From: Sinorhizobium sp.
GTDB taxonomy: Bacteria; Pseudomonadota; Alphaproteobacteria; Rhizobiales; Rhizobiaceae
Assembly: GCA_031178305.1 (NCBI GenBank)
Contig: JAPSJG010000244.1
Span: forward strand, 1 to 6,194
Direction: 5' to 3'
Length of the DNA: 6,194 bases
Positions 5,193-6,194 of the stretch are shown here, piece after piece (the stretch's first letter is position 1; each line of letters starts with the position of its first letter). The notes under the pieces are model-generated. The model saw nothing but the letters and a program-made list of their open reading frames with translations, searched no databases and had not been told where the DNA came from. Position numbers and translations under genes: made by a program.

Positions 5193-6194
5193 TTACTCCG
5201 CCGCCTCGCGGGCCATCGGATTGTTCGGGTGGGTCGTCCAATTGGCGTAGCTGGGGTCGACCGGTTTGCCGGTGCGCTTGTCGAGCGTGCCGGCGGCGAG
5301 CGGCACCATGGTGATGCAGTTCTCGACCGGACAGACATTTACGCAGAGATTGCAGCCGACGCATTCCTCCTCGATCACCTCGAAATGGCGCACGCCATTG
5401 ACGAACTGCGTGATCGCCTGGTGCGAGGTGTCCTCGCAGGCGATGTGACAGCGGCCGCATTTGATGCAGGCGTCCTGGTCGATCTGCGCCTTGGTGACGT
5501 AATTGAGGTTGAGATACTGCCAGTCGGTGACGTTAGGCACGGCCCGGCCGCGGATGTCGTCGAGCGTCCGGTGACCCTTGGCGTCCATCCAGTCGGACAG
5601 GCCCGTGATCATTTCCTGGACGATCTTGAAGCCGTAGGTCATCGCTGCCGTGCAGACCTGGACGTTGCCGGCGCCGAGTGCGATGAATTCGGCGGCATCC
5701 CGCCAGGTGGTGATGCCGCCGATGCCGGAGATCGGCAGGCCATAGGTCTCCGGATCACGGGCTATCTCGGCAACCATGTTGAGGGCGATCGGCTTGACCG
5801 CCGGCCCGCAATAGCCGCCATGGCTGCCGCGGCCGTCAATCGACGGTTCCGGCGAGAAGGTATCGAGATTGACCGAGGTGATCGAGTTGATGGTGTTGAT
5901 CAGCGACACCGCGTCGGTGCCGCCGGCCTTGGCGGCGCGGGCCGGCTTGCGGATGTCGGTGACGTTCGGCGTCAGCTTGGTGATCACCGGCATGCGCGTA
6001 TATTGCTTGCACCAGCGAACGACCATCTCGATATATTCCGGCACCTGCCCGACCGCGGAACCCATGCCGCGTTCGGACATGCCGTGCGGACAGCCGAAGT
6101 TGAGCTCGATGCCGTCGGCGCCTGTCTCTTCGACGAGCGGCAGGATGGCCTTCCAGGCGTCCTCGACGCAGGGCACCATGATCGAAGCGATGAG
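5193..6194 (-). CDS. preA: NAD-dependent dihydropyrimidine dehydrogenase, catalytic subunit PreA (N-terminus off the right edge)
   Basis: The window holds the C-terminal 333 residues; the first in-frame Met (6179) is internal, since the frame stays open to the edge with conserved LIASI before it. PreA with PreT reduces uracil and thymine to 5,6-dihydro forms using NADH, the first step of reductive pyrimidine degradation. Numbered from the right edge, the TIM-barrel part shows the active-site loop NFGCPHGMSERGMG, whose Cys35 aligns with the catalytic cysteine of mammalian DPD. KLTPNVTDI (73-81) and the FMN-phosphate segments GIGGI (157-161) and GAGNVQ (174-179) follow. Two [4Fe-4S] sites end the protein: Cys243/246/249/253 and Cys278/281/284/288, the latter in CVGCNLCVNVCP. 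This FMN barrel plus C-terminal ferredoxin layout is diagnostic of PreA/DPD. The electron-input subunit gene preT would lie upstream, outside the window to the right. The stop is TAA (5195-5193). Confidence 0.96.
   Translation of the reverse strand, partial: LIASIMVPCVEDAWKAILPLVEETGADGIELNFGCPHGMSERGMGSAVGQVPEYIEMVVRWCKQYTRMPVITKLTPNVTDIRKPARAAKAGGTDAVSLINTINSITSVNLDTFSPEPSIDGRGSHGGYCGPAVKPIALNMVAEIARDPETYGLPISGIGGITTWRDAAEFIALGAGNVQVCTAAMTYGFKIVQEMITGLSDWMDAKGHRTLDDIRGRAVPNVTDWQYLNLNYVTKAQIDQDACIKCGRCHIACEDTSHQAITQFVNGVRHFEVIEEECVGCNLCVNVCPVENCITMVPLAAGTLDKRTGKPVDPSYANWTTHPNNPMAREAAE

Noticed and set aside
1..6194. Defence system, toxin-antitoxin pair, CRISPR array, transposase or prophage gene
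   Set aside because: All six coding regions belong to metabolic, signalling or regulatory families. No regularly spaced repeats, integrase or transposase motifs, or small overlapping gene pairs were seen.

Overview
The window looks like a chromosomal segment of a Rhizobiaceae alphaproteobacterium, probably Sinorhizobium/Ensifer. Coding sequence is GC-rich with short intergenic gaps. The gene order (pyrimidine amidohydrolase, RutR-type TetR, redox adenylate cyclase, LysR, zinc-free MDR reductase, PreA) matches what I recall of one S. meliloti chromosomal locus. I judged this by eye and ran no search.

Layout from left to right. Positions 1-193 (minus) hold the N-terminal 64 codons of an M20-family N-carbamoyl-amino-acid or N-carbamoyl-beta-alanine amidohydrolase. 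A 273-bp divergent intergenic region (194-466) carries a near-consensus RutR operator at 320-335. rutR lies at 467-1108 (plus). A convergent gap (1109-1264) holds a palindromic, RIME/REP-like intergenic repeat. cyaC lies at 1265-2989 (minus) and encodes a six-helix, histidine-bearing membrane anchor fused to a [2Fe-2S] ferredoxin domain and a class III adenylate cyclase. A 114-bp gap with a 22-bp dyad separates it from a LysR-family regulator gene at 3104-4003 (minus). That regulator is divergent from a zinc-independent MDR-family oxidoreductase gene at 4108-5130 (plus), with an LTTR-type box between them. A perfect 12-bp-stem hairpin (5148-5177) separates the MDR gene from the convergent preA (5193 to the right edge, minus), which lacks its N-terminus here.

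Functionally the two ends belong together. PreA is the dihydropyrimidine dehydrogenase catalytic subunit (step 1 of reductive uracil/thymine degradation). The left-end amidohydrolase is the likely step 3 enzyme, beta-ureidopropionase. RutR is the expected uracil/thymine-responsive regulator. In E. coli RutR controls the unrelated oxidative Rut pathway; here its operator sits in front of a reductive-pathway gene. Between these parts are two insertions without an obvious pyrimidine role: the quinone/redox-responsive cyclase CyaC and the LysR-MDR pair.

I found no mobile element, tRNA, rRNA or CRISPR array. The most notable items are the RutR operator, the intact three-module architecture of CyaC, and several undescribed dyads in the short intergenic regions.
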